From the NCBI RefSeq assembly GCF_001720465.1, contig NZ_CP017113.1, positions 248,001 to 312,000 of the forward strand: a stretch of 64,000 nucleotides of DNA. The letters run 5' to 3'. This DNA comes from Porphyrobacter sp. LM 6. Its GTDB lineage: Bacteria > Pseudomonadota > Alphaproteobacteria > Sphingomonadales > Sphingomonadaceae. This document shows positions 40,330 through 48,672 of the stretch, piece by piece. The position numbers and the translations under genes were made by a program. Below the pieces are notes generated by a model. The model saw nothing but the letters and a program-made list of their open reading frames with translations. It searched no databases and had not been told where the DNA came from. How positions within the stretch are numbered: position 1 is the stretch's first letter; each line of letters starts with the position of its first letter.

Positions 40330-42471
40330 ATGATGGGCGTTCACACTCACAAGACCTTCTGCCGCTTCTGCCACGCCAACTGCGCGATGGAAGTGGACGT
40401 CGAGAACGGCAAGGTGATCGAAGTGCGCGGCGATCCCGATGATCCGGCCTATGGCGGCTACACCTGCATGAAGGGCCGCGAGCTGCCGGATTCGCACAAT
40501 TCGGAAAACCGCCTGCATCACTCGCTGGTTCGCAACGAGGCGGGCGAGTTCGTCTCGACCCCGATGCCCGAAGCGCTCGCCCATGTCGCGAGCGAGCTGC
40601 GCCGCATCATCGACACTTATGGCCCGCATTCGGTGGCGGTGTTCATGGGATCGGGCGGCTTCCAGAACAGCGCCGCGATGGCCGCTTCCTTGAGCTTCGC
40701 TAACGCGGTCGGCAGTCGCAATTTCTACACCTCGGTCACGCTCGACCAGCCCGCCAAGGTCTTCACCACCGCGCGTTACGGCAAGTGGATGGCCGGGCCG
40801 AACACCTTCAGCGAAAGCGATGTGGCGCTGTTCATCGGCAACAACCCGATCGTGTCGCACTATGCCCCCGTCGGCGGGGTGCCGCCGTTCAGCCCTTCGC
40901 GCCGCATCCGCGACAAGAAGGCGGAAGGGCTGAAGCTGATCGTCGCCGACCCGCGCGAAAGCGATGTGGCGCGGCTCGCCGATATCTACCTGCCGGTGAA
41001 GCCGGGCGAGGATCCGGCGATGCTGGCAGGCATGCTCAACGTGATCATTTCCGAAGGGCTCTATGATCGCAACTTCGTCGCGGCCCATGTCGATGGTTTC
41101 GACGAGCTCGCCGAAGCTGTGAAGGCCTTCCCGCCTGAAGTCGCGGCCGAGCGGGCCGGGCTCGACAAGGACCAGCTCGTCGCCGCCGCGCGGATGTTCG
41201 CGGGCGGATTGAAGGGCTGCGCCACCACCGGAACGGGGCCCGAAATGGCGGGCAACGGCACGCTGACCGAATATCTCGTCACCTGCCTCAACACGATTTG
41301 CGCGCGCTTCAAGCAGGAGGGCGAAAAGGCCGCGATCCCGGGCGTCTTCAGCCCCTACCAGACCGCGCGCCGCGCGCAGGTCGCCCCGCCGGTGCCGATG
41401 TTCGGGGCCGAAGGCATGCCCAAGTCGCGCTTCCGCGGGCTGGGCCATCTCGGCTGGGAAATGCCGTGCAACGTGCTGGCAGACGAAATCCTCACCCCCG
41501 GCGAAGGCCAAGTGCGCGCGCTGATTTCTGTCGGCGGCAATCCGGTGGTCGGCTTCCCCGACCAAGCCAAGATGGTGCGCGCATTGGATGATCTCGAGCT
41601 GTTCGTGCAGATCGATCCGTGGATGAGCGCCAGCGCCAAGCGCGCCACGGTGGTGCTCGCGCCCTCGCAATGCCTTGAGCGCGAGGACATCACCAACCTT
41701 TCCGAATGGTGGCACGAGGAACCCTATGCCCGCTACACCGAAGCGGTGGTGAAGGCGCCGGGCGACTGCATCGACGAATACGAGATGTTCTGGACGCTGG
41801 CGCATCACCTCGGGATCACGATGGTGCTGAACGGCGGCCCGCTGCCTATGGACCGCAAGCCGACCAAGCAGGAATTCCTCGACCTGATGGTGGCCGGCAG
41901 CCTCAAGAAGCCGAGCGACGTGCGCGCCGATTGCCAGGCCAATGGCGGCGCGGCGGTGATCTATCCCGAGGTGCATCCGCTGGTGCAGCCGGTCGATGAA
42001 AGCGAATTCCATCGCTTCGATCTAGCGGTGGGGGCGATGCCCTCGGAAATCCTGAAATATGCCGAGAACAAGGCTGCGCGCGAAGGCTTCGACTTCCGAC
42101 TGATCAGCCGCCGCTCCAAGACGCGGTTCAACTCGATCGGCCACCCGCTCAAGAAATTGCAGGCCAAGACCACCACCAACCCCGCCTATATCCACCCCGA
42201 CGACATTGCCGCGCTGGGCTTGGAAGAAGGCGGGCTTGTCGCGATCACCAGCCCCCACGCCACGATCCACGGCGTCGTCAAGGCCAGCGACAAGGTGCGG
42301 CGCGGGATCGTGTCGATGGCGCATGCTTACGGCGATGCCGATGCGACCAAGGAGGACGTGCGCGAGCGTGGCTCTTCCACCAACCGGCTCGTGAGCGAGG
42401 TGGTCGATTACGACCCGATCACCGGCCAATCCCTGCAAAGTGCTATTCCGGTGAAGCTCGAACCGGCCTGA
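40330..42471 (+). CDS. Molybdopterin-dependent oxidoreductase (formate-dehydrogenase/BisC-like family)
   Basis: A 713-residue DMSO-reductase-superfamily protein. C11, C14, C18 and C46 (CRFCHANC and YTCMKGRE) form a [4Fe-4S] site, followed by the Mo-bisMGD domains (GSGGFQNSAAMAASLSFANAVGS, IGNNPIVSHY, RDKKAEGLKLIVADPRESDVARLADIYLPVKPGEDPAMLAGM) and the C-terminal cap (NPAYIHPDDIAALGLEEGGLVAITSPHATIHGVVK). There is no Tat signal, so it is cytoplasmic, and no in-frame TGA, so no selenocysteine. Neighbouring genes give no electron-transfer subunit. Reactions in the family include redox hydroxylation and hydration. Its place within a ring-degradation cluster is unusual. Confidence 0.9.
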   Translation: MMGVHTHKTFCRFCHANCAMEVDVENGKVIEVRGDPDDPAYGGYTCMKGRELPDSHNSENRLHHSLVRNEAGEFVSTPMPEALAHVASELRRIIDTYGPHSVAVFMGSGGFQNSAAMAASLSFANAVGSRNFYTSVTLDQPAKVFTTARYGKWMAGPNTFSESDVALFIGNNPIVSHYAPVGGVPPFSPSRRIRDKKAEGLKLIVADPRESDVARLADIYLPVKPGEDPAMLAGMLNVIISEGLYDRNFVAAHVDGFDELAEAVKAFPPEVAAERAGLDKDQLVAAARMFAGGLKGCATTGTGPEMAGNGTLTEYLVTCLNTICARFKQEGEKAAIPGVFSPYQTARRAQVAPPVPMFGAEGMPKSRFRGLGHLGWEMPCNVLADEILTPGEGQVRALISVGGNPVVGFPDQAKMVRALDDLELFVQIDPWMSASAKRATVVLAPSQCLEREDITNLSEWWHEEPYARYTEAVVKAPGDCIDEYEMFWTLAHHLGITMVLNGGPLPMDRKPTKQEFLDLMVAGSLKKPSDVRADCQANGGAAVIYPEVHPLVQPVDESEFHRFDLAVGAMPSEILKYAENKAAREGFDFRLISRRSKTRFNSIGHPLKKLQAKTTTNPAYIHPDDIAALGLEEGGLVAITSPHATIHGVVKASDKVRRGIVSMAHAYGDADATKEDVRERGSSTNRLVSEVVDYDPITGQSLQSAIPVKLEPA

Positions 42472-42493
42472 TCCTCTCAATCAAAGGAATACC

Positions 42494-43504
42494 ATGCCCA
42501 CCAACCGCCGCTTCCTTCTCCAGCGTCGCCCCGATGGCACGCCGGTCGCGCAGGATTTCGAACTCGTCAGCGAGCCCACCCCCGCGCTGGAGGAAGGCCA
42601 GTTCCTGATCCGCAACCACTACGCCTCGCTCGATCCGGCGATGCGCGGGTGGATGGATGCGGAGGGCAATTACATGCCGCCGATCCCGCTGGGTGATCCG
42701 GTGCGTGCCAGCACCATCGGGGTGGTCGAGGAAAGCCGCGCGGAAGGCTTTGCCCCCGGCCAATGGGTGATGGGGCTCAACGCGCTGGAGGATTATTCGA
42801 TCGGCGTTGCGGGCGGCTTCACCCAGCCGATCGACCCGAGCCTTGTGCCGAGCGTCACCAACTACCTCTCGATCTTCGGCGCTGTCGGCATGACGGCCTA
42901 TTTCGGCTTCCTCGAAGTGTGCGAGCCCAAGGCGGGCGAGACTGTGCTGGTGAGCGGCGCGGCGGGTGCAGTCGGCAGTCTTGTCGGCCAGCTTGCCAAG
43001 ATCCACGGCTGCCGCGCGGTCGGCATTGCGGGCGGCCCGGCCAAGTGCGCGCGCCTCACCGAGAAATACGGCTTCGATGCCGCCATCGACTATCGCGGCA
43101 AGGATGAAGCTGCGCTCACGGCCGCGATTGCCGAGGCCTGCCCCGACGGGGTCGATGTAATCTTCGAGAACGTTGGCGGGATCATCCTCGATGCGGGGCT
43201 GATGAACTTGAACCTGCATTCGCGCGTGGGGCTGTGCGGGCTGATCAGTGAATACAACACCGAGCCGCGGGGCATCCGCAACCTGTGGCAGCTGATCGTG
43301 AAGCGCGCCCACATCCGCGGCCTGCTGGTCGCCGATTACGTCCCCCGCTTCGCCGAGGGCGCGCAGCAGATGGGCGTGTGGGCCGCGCAGGGCAAACTCA
43401 CCATCGACGAGCATATCGACGAAGGGCTGGAGAACGCCTTCGACAGCTTCATGCGGCTGTTCGCGGGGACGAATGACGGCAAGATGATCCTCAAGATCGC
43501 CTGA
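42494..43504 (+). CDS. NADP-dependent MDR oxidoreductase, zinc-free (3)
   Basis: A 336-residue reductase of the same group as those at 23191 and 39192, with VLVSGAAGAVGSLVGQLAKIHGC, VGIAGGPAKCARL, VDVIFENVGGIILDAGLMNLN and ENAFDSFMRLFAGTNDGKMILKIA. NHYASLDPAMRGWMDAEGNYMPPIPLGDPVRA near residue 40 is a hallmark of the zinc-free 2-alkenal/prostaglandin reductase family. AAAGGAAT stands before the ATG. The last base overlaps the start of the ThuA gene. It probably saturates an enone in the pathway. Confidence 0.92.
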   Translation: MPTNRRFLLQRRPDGTPVAQDFELVSEPTPALEEGQFLIRNHYASLDPAMRGWMDAEGNYMPPIPLGDPVRASTIGVVEESRAEGFAPGQWVMGLNALEDYSIGVAGGFTQPIDPSLVPSVTNYLSIFGAVGMTAYFGFLEVCEPKAGETVLVSGAAGAVGSLVGQLAKIHGCRAVGIAGGPAKCARLTEKYGFDAAIDYRGKDEAALTAAIAEACPDGVDVIFENVGGIILDAGLMNLNLHSRVGLCGLISEYNTEPRGIRNLWQLIVKRAHIRGLLVADYVPRFAEGAQQMGVWAAQGKLTIDEHIDEGLENAFDSFMRLFAGTNDGKMILKIA

Positions 43505-44268
43505 TGCGCTCCTTGCTGGTCTTGTCGGGCGGCCACCCTTACGAGGCCGGGCCGTTCGGCGAGCTGCTCAGTGCCTTGGGCGACTGGAAGATCACGCACC
43601 TGATCCATCCCGAGGGCGGAGAGGCCGATGCCGTGGGCGCAATTGCTGCGGCCGACGGCCTGCTATTCTACGACATGGCGGGCTACACCTTCGCCGATGG
43701 CACGGTGACGATGCGCCCGCCCTCGCCCGCCTTGCGCGAAGCCATCTCGGCGCGGTTCGCAGCCGGAAAGGGCGCAGTAACGATGCACCATGCGCTGGCC
43801 GGGTGGGCGCTCTGGCCCGAATGGCACCAATGGCTGGGCGGGATATTCCACTACCAGCCCGGCGATCACGGCCCGGATTCCGGTTATCGCCACGATATCA
43901 CCTATGATGCTCAGATCGTGGCCGATCACCCGGTGACGCGCGGGCTGCCCGAAAGCTTCCCCGTTACCGACGAGCTATACCTCTGCCCCATCGACGAGGC
44001 CGCCTTCACCCCGCTCGTCCGCGCCGAGGGCTTCGCCTTTACCCGCGACAATTTCTATTCCGCCGCGCAGGCCGTGGCGGGCGCGATGTTCAGTAACGAA
44101 GGCTGGAACCATCCGCCGGGGAGCAACTGCGTCGCGTGGGAAAGCCGCACCTGCCCCGCTCCGCTCGTCTATCTGCAATTCGGCGATGGCCCGGCAACCT
44201 ACGCCAACCCGCACGTGCGCCAGATGCTGCGGCAGGCGCTCGATTACACTTCAGGAGGAACAGCATGA
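43504..44268 (+). CDS. ThuA-like domain protein (1)
   Basis: A 254-residue protein with the class-I glutamine-amidotransferase-like fold of ThuA. LLVLSGGHPYEAGPF opens the fold, and GAVTMHHALAGWALWPEWHQWLGGIFHYQP contains the family HH segment. FTRDNFYSAAQAVAGAMFSNEGWNHPPGSN is near the end. ThuA is tied to trehalose/disaccharide use in rhizobia, but its exact reaction is not settled. A second ThuA-type protein is encoded at 49457 in the same operon-like block. It is coupled to the LEH-like gene (ATGA). Confidence 0.83.
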   Translation: MRSLLVLSGGHPYEAGPFGELLSALGDWKITHLIHPEGGEADAVGAIAAADGLLFYDMAGYTFADGTVTMRPPSPALREAISARFAAGKGAVTMHHALAGWALWPEWHQWLGGIFHYQPGDHGPDSGYRHDITYDAQIVADHPVTRGLPESFPVTDELYLCPIDEAAFTPLVRAEGFAFTRDNFYSAAQAVAGAMFSNEGWNHPPGSNCVAWESRTCPAPLVYLQFGDGPATYANPHVRQMLRQALDYTSGGTA

Positions 44269-44642
44269 CCCCCCAGCAAACCGTCGAAGCCTTCATCGGC
44301 CACTGGAACGCCTGCGATATCGACGCCATGCTGAGCCTGTGCGCGGAAGGGATCGTCTATCACAACATTCCGATGGAGCCGGTCGTCGGCACCGCCGCGA
44401 TGCGCGCAATGGTCGAAGGCTTCCTCTCCAACATCGCTTCGTGCGACTGGCAGACTCACGCCATCGCCGCCAACGGCAACACCGTGCTGACCGAGCGCAC
44501 CGATGCGTTCAACTTCAAGGATGGCCGCCGCGCCGCGATCCGCGTGATGGGCACCTTCGATCTCGACGAAAACGGCCTCATCACCGGGTGGCGCGACTAT
44601 TTCGATATGCTTGAATTCCAGCGCGAATTTGCCGGCGCGTGA
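44265..44642 (+). CDS. Limonene-1,2-epoxide hydrolase-like protein
   Basis: A 125-residue LEH-family protein. All five catalytic positions of the Rhodococcus limonene-epoxide hydrolase are present with a constant offset of 21: Y32, N34 (VYHNIPM), R78, D80 (LTERTDAF) and D111 (WRDYFD). An active epoxide hydrolase is therefore expected, opening an epoxide made by one of the P450s or Rieske enzymes. It has a strong AGGAGGAAC site and overlaps the ThuA stop. The P450 gene follows 98 bp later. Related SnoaL proteins in this window do not show the complete set. Confidence 0.88.
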   Translation: MTPQQTVEAFIGHWNACDIDAMLSLCAEGIVYHNIPMEPVVGTAAMRAMVEGFLSNIASCDWQTHAIAANGNTVLTERTDAFNFKDGRRAAIRVMGTFDLDENGLITGWRDYFDMLEFQREFAGA

Positions 44643-44740
44643 TGCGGAACGCGCAACCCTAACATAAACGTGCATCGCATCGGAGGCGAGGGTTTGGCTA
44701 GGCTTGCACCATAATTTTCCCGGTGCCGGAGCCGCCTCAC

Positions 44741-45982
44741 ATGAACAAGCCCGAAGGCAATGTCTTTGCCCCCGAAACGCTGATCGATCCGTTCGATTAC
44801 TACCGCGCAGTGCACGAGGCGGGGATCGCTATCGAACATCTCGAAGGGATGAACACCTGGGTCGTCTATTCGTATGACCTGTGCAGCGAGGCGGCATCCA
44901 AGCCGGAAATCTTCTCGAACGATTTCACCGCGCTGATGGGGCGCGAGGCGGATGAGGAAATCCAGGCGATCCTCGCCGAAGGCTGGCCCGATCTGCCCAC
45001 GCTGCTGACCGCCGATCACCCGGTCCACACCCGCAACCGCAAGCTGGTGAACCTCGCCTTCTCGGCCCCGCGCGTCAACGCGATCGAGGCCGACATGCGG
45101 CAGAAGTCGATCGACCTGATCGAAGCCTTCGCCGATCGGGGCGAATGCGAATTCGTCGAGGAATTCGGCGTGCCGCTGCCCGTCGCCATGATCGCCGGGC
45201 AGATCGGGCTCGACGATGATCCCAAGCGCGTGAAGCGCTGGTCGGACGCGGCGGTCGACCGCTTCAGCCAGATGGTCGATTTCGAACGCAAGAAGGAATG
45301 CGCGCGCAGCCTCGTCGAATTCCAGCACTACATGAAGGGCCTGATCGATGACCGCCGCGCCAACGGCGGCAATGATCTGCTGACCGATCTGGTCGAAGCG
45401 CGGGTCGAAGGCGAAACCCCGCTCAGCGATCCCGAAATCATGTCGCTGATGCAGCAGTTCATGGTCGCGGGGAACGAGACCACCACATCGACGCTGGCGG
45501 GCGGGCTGCTCCAGCTGATCCGCAATCCTGACCAGATGGCCAAGGCCAAGGCCGCCGCCGGCGGGCGCGATCCCAAGGTCATCATGAACCTGGTCGAGGA
45601 AGCGCTGCGCTACGAAACGCCGACCGCGGGGATGTGGCGCATCGTCAAGGCCGACACCGAACTCGGCGGCATGAAAATCCCCAACGGCGCGGTGGTGCAG
45701 CTGCGCTATGCCGCGGCCAACCGCGATCCGGCCAAGTTCCCCGATCCCGACAAGTTCGACATCGAACGCGCCAACGCCCGCACCCACCTCAGCTTCGGCA
45801 AGGGCCCGCATATGTGCGTGGGCAACATGCTCAGCCGCAAGGAAATGCTGGTCGCCTTCGACGAGCTGCTCGAACGGCTCGATAACTTCGCGGTCGCGGA
45901 CGAGAACGAAATCCGCATCCTGCCCAACATCCTGCTGCGCGGCGTGACCCATCTGCCGATCACCTTCACGCGGAAGGGTTGA
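44741..45982 (+). CDS. Cytochrome P450 (3)
   Basis: A 413-residue soluble P450: I-helix FMVAGNETTT, K-helix ExxR in EEALR, haem loop FGKGPHMCVGNMLSR with C359. PLPVAMIAGQIGLD and ADHPVHTRNRKLVNLAFS are typical of steroid/terpene-type bacterial P450s, although the substrate cannot be read from sequence. The ATG at 44741 is preferred to the GTG at 44723, with GGAG about ten bases before. It is the first gene of a block P450-ACAD-DUF35-Ltp, and the ACAD start is only 4 bp after its stop. Confidence 0.92.
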   Translation: MNKPEGNVFAPETLIDPFDYYRAVHEAGIAIEHLEGMNTWVVYSYDLCSEAASKPEIFSNDFTALMGREADEEIQAILAEGWPDLPTLLTADHPVHTRNRKLVNLAFSAPRVNAIEADMRQKSIDLIEAFADRGECEFVEEFGVPLPVAMIAGQIGLDDDPKRVKRWSDAAVDRFSQMVDFERKKECARSLVEFQHYMKGLIDDRRANGGNDLLTDLVEARVEGETPLSDPEIMSLMQQFMVAGNETTTSTLAGGLLQLIRNPDQMAKAKAAAGGRDPKVIMNLVEEALRYETPTAGMWRIVKADTELGGMKIPNGAVVQLRYAAANRDPAKFPDPDKFDIERANARTHLSFGKGPHMCVGNMLSRKEMLVAFDELLERLDNFAVADENEIRILPNILLRGVTHLPITFTRKG

Positions 45983-45986
45983 GCCG

Positions 45987-47069
45987 ATGAATTTCGACCT
46001 GTCCGAAGAACAGCAGATGTTCGTCTCCTCGGTCGAGCGCTTCGCCGCGCCGATCGATGTGGAGGCACGCCGCCGCCTGCGCCTGTCGGCCACCGGCTAT
46101 GACCGTGCGCGCTGGCAGGAGCTGGCGGAGATGGGCCTGATCGCGCTCGCTGCGGGCGAGGATGCGGGCGGCATGGGCGGCTCGGCAGTCGATCTGGCAC
46201 TGGTCGCCGAAGCGATCGGCAAGGCCAATGCCCCCGATCCGCTGGTCGAACACGGCATCCTGCCTGCCCTGCTGCTCGAACGCGGCGGCGCTGCCGAGGC
46301 GCTCGAAGGCGTGCTGTCCGGCACCACTATCGCTACCCTCGCCTGGACCGAACGCGGCCAGCGCTACAGCCTCAAGGCCAAGGGCATGAAGGCGGAAGAC
46401 GCGGGCGGCGGCTTCACCCTCACCGGCGAAAAGACGATGGTGATGGGCGCGCTGATGGCGGACCTGTTCATCGTTACCGCCGATCTTGGCGGGGAAACCG
46501 CCTGCTTCCTCGTACCCAAGGATGCGCCGGGCCTCGAAGTGCGCGCCTATCGCCTCGCCGATGGCAGCATCGCGGGCGAGATCAAGCTAACCCGCACGCC
46601 GGCTGCAACCAAGCTCACGCTCGATGCCGCCGCGCTGGACGGGATCGTCGCCGATGTCCGCCTTTATGCCGCCGCCGAAATGGTCGGCCTCGGCCAGCGC
46701 CTGCTCGACGATACGCTCCAGTATGTGAAGGAGCGCGAGCAGTTCGGGGTGGCGATCGGCACTTTCCAGGCGCTCCAGCACCGACTGGTCGACGCTTACG
46801 CGAGGGAAGAGCAGGCGCGCTCGATGCTCTATCGCGCCGCACTGACCGACCGGGGTGATGCCGCCACATGGCAGCGCGCCGCCGCCGGGGCCAAGGCTTT
46901 CATCGGCGAGAACATCGATGCCATCGCCCGCGAGGCGGTGCAGATGCACGGCGGCATGGGTATCACCGACGAGCTTGCCATCGGCCACGCGATGAAGCGC
47001 GTCATGCTGCTCGCCCGCCTGTTCGGCGACGTTGATACCGTGCTCGCGGAGTATGCGCTCGCGGCATGA
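45987..47069 (+). CDS. Acyl-CoA dehydrogenase-family protein (1, short)
   Basis: A 360-residue ACAD. MNFDLSEEQQMFVSSVERF is the usual start. FTLTGEKTMVMGALMADLFIV replaces the normal flavin-contact segment, and REQFGVAIGTFQALQHRLVDAYA and QMHGGMGITDELAIGHAMKRVMLL hold the FAD-binding C-terminal helices. It lacks a clear WxTS flavin motif. Short ACADs of this sort pair with a longer partner as alpha2beta2 enzymes in steroid degradation (ChsE1-ChsE2 type). A suitable partner is the 402-residue ACAD at 50251. It starts 4 bp after the P450 gene. Confidence 0.88.
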   Translation: MNFDLSEEQQMFVSSVERFAAPIDVEARRRLRLSATGYDRARWQELAEMGLIALAAGEDAGGMGGSAVDLALVAEAIGKANAPDPLVEHGILPALLLERGGAAEALEGVLSGTTIATLAWTERGQRYSLKAKGMKAEDAGGGFTLTGEKTMVMGALMADLFIVTADLGGETACFLVPKDAPGLEVRAYRLADGSIAGEIKLTRTPAATKLTLDAAALDGIVADVRLYAAAEMVGLGQRLLDDTLQYVKEREQFGVAIGTFQALQHRLVDAYAREEQARSMLYRAALTDRGDAATWQRAAAGAKAFIGENIDAIAREAVQMHGGMGITDELAIGHAMKRVMLLARLFGDVDTVLAEYALAA

Positions 47070-47093
47070 TGCGCGGGCTGGAGGGGACTGACA

Positions 47094-47519
47094 ATGGGCG
47101 AAAAGATCGACCCGAACCTGTGGAGTGACGGGGCGCAGCCGCACCTGATGGGCGGACGCCTGCCTTCGGGGCAGATCGTCTTTCCGATGCCGACAGGCGA
47201 TGCGGCGGAAGGCGTGGAGCCCTACAAGCTCTCGCGCCGGGGCAAGCTGTGGTCGTGGACCTCGCAGGGCTTCCTGCCCAAGGAGCCCTATGAAGGCCCC
47301 GGTTCCGGCCCCGGCGAAGGGCCGCCCGATTTCCAGCCCTATCTGCTCGGTTACGTGGAGCTGCCCGGCGAGGTGATCGTCGAAAGCCGCATCGTCGATG
47401 CGCGGCTGGAAGACCTCCACCTCGGCATGGAGCTCGAATTCTGCATCGTGCCGTTCAACGCGCGGTTCGACACCTTCGCCTTCCGTCCCGCCGCACAAGC
47501 TGAAAGTCAGGCCGCATGA
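47094..47519 (+). CDS. OB-fold (DUF35-type) protein without zinc-ribbon cysteines
   Basis: A 141-residue protein. YVELPGEVIVESRIVDARLEDLHLGMELEFCIVPF is a clear OB-fold strand set of the DUF35 family (C-terminal half), and GGRLPSGQIVFPMP near residue 21 is where DUF35 proteins carry a CxxC zinc-ribbon, here without any cysteine. DUF35 proteins are obligate partners of Ltp2-type thiolase-like aldolases and regulate or bind acyl-CoA. The gene overlaps the thiolase-like gene (ATGA), which is just what that partnership predicts. Confidence 0.83.
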   Translation: MGEKIDPNLWSDGAQPHLMGGRLPSGQIVFPMPTGDAAEGVEPYKLSRRGKLWSWTSQGFLPKEPYEGPGSGPGEGPPDFQPYLLGYVELPGEVIVESRIVDARLEDLHLGMELEFCIVPFNARFDTFAFRPAAQAESQAA

Positions 47520-48670
47520 GCGAGAATGTCTATATCATCGGCGCGGGGATCCATCCCTTCGGCCGCACCGACAGCCGTTCGGGCCGCGAACAGGGCGTCT
47601 ATGCCGTGCGCGAGGCGCTGGCCGATGCGGGGCTCGAATGGCCCGATATCGAATGCGCCTATGGCGGCAGCGCGGCGGCGGGCAATGCCGATATCATGGT
47701 CAACGAGCTGGGACTGACCTCGCTCCCGTTCACCAACGTCGCCAATGGCTGCGCCACCGGCGGCAGCGCACTCGCCGCCTCGCAGCAGGCGATTGCGAGC
47801 GGCATGTATGATCTCGCGCTGGCGGTCGGCTTCGACAAGCACCCGCGCGGCGCCTTCAACGCCAAGCCTTCGGACTATGGCCTGCCCGAATGGTACGGCC
47901 AGACCGGCATGATGCTGACCACGCAGTTCTTCGCGCTCAAGATCCAGCGCTACATGCAGCTCCACGGCATCAGCCGCGAGACGCTGGGCCGCGTGGCCGA
48001 AAAGGCGTTCCGCAACGGCACAATCACGCCCCACGCATGGCGGCGCAGCCCGGTCGATCTCGAGACGATCATGAACGCGCCGATGATCAACGATCCGCTG
48101 ACCAAGTACATGTTCTGCTCGCCGGCAGAAGGCGCGGTGGCGCTGATCCTCGCTTCGGAAAAGAAGATGAAGGAACTCGGCGCGGACGGGGTGAAGATCC
48201 GCGCAGTGGCGGTGAAGACCCGCCCGCCCAACTCCTTCGAGGTGTTCCAGGCCGGCATCAGCATCGAGGAAGGCGGCAAGCCCACCGTCCTCGCCAGCAA
48301 GGCGGCGTTCGAGAAGGCGGGGATCGGGCCGGAGGATATCTCCGTCGCCCAGCTGCAAGACACCGAAAGCGGCGCGGAAATCATGCACATGGCCGAAAAC
48401 GGCTTCTGCAAGGATGGCGATCAGGAAGAATGGCTCGCCAATGGCTGGACCGAGATCAACGGCGGCAAGCTGCCGGTGAACACCGACGGCGGCTGCCTTG
48501 CCTGCGGGGAGCCGATCGGCGCTTCGGGCCTGAGGCAGGTCTATGAAAACGTCCAGCAGCTGCGCCAGCGCGCGGGCGAGCGGCAAGTGCCGGGCAAGCC
48601 GAGGTTCGGCTACTCCCACGTATACGGCGCGCCCGGCCTTTCGGGCGTCGCCATTCTGGAGCGCGAATAG
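47516..48670 (+). CDS. Lipid-transfer/thiolase-like protein (Ltp2/SCP-x type)
   Basis: A 384-residue thiolase-fold protein. C79 (ANGCATGG) is at the nucleophile position. Against SCP-x thiolases, QDTE at 281-284 stands where HD is expected, and GEP at 331-333 where GHP is, so two catalytic histidines are replaced by Gln and Glu. This argues against Claisen thiolysis and fits Ltp2-type retro-aldol cleavage of a hydroxyacyl-CoA side chain, or another carbon-carbon lyase reaction. Its OB-fold partner overlaps upstream, and an SDR follows 2 bp later. It is a key step for chain removal. Confidence 0.87.
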   Translation: MSENVYIIGAGIHPFGRTDSRSGREQGVYAVREALADAGLEWPDIECAYGGSAAAGNADIMVNELGLTSLPFTNVANGCATGGSALAASQQAIASGMYDLALAVGFDKHPRGAFNAKPSDYGLPEWYGQTGMMLTTQFFALKIQRYMQLHGISRETLGRVAEKAFRNGTITPHAWRRSPVDLETIMNAPMINDPLTKYMFCSPAEGAVALILASEKKMKELGADGVKIRAVAVKTRPPNSFEVFQAGISIEEGGKPTVLASKAAFEKAGIGPEDISVAQLQDTESGAEIMHMAENGFCKDGDQEEWLANGWTEINGGKLPVNTDGGCLACGEPIGASGLRQVYENVQQLRQRAGERQVPGKPRFGYSHVYGAPGLSGVAILERE

Positions 48671-48672
48671 CG

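Noticed and set aside
40237..42012. A 591-residue antisense frame opposite the molybdo-enzyme
   Set aside because: It lacks any motif, whereas the plus strand codes for the [4Fe-4S] and MGD signatures.
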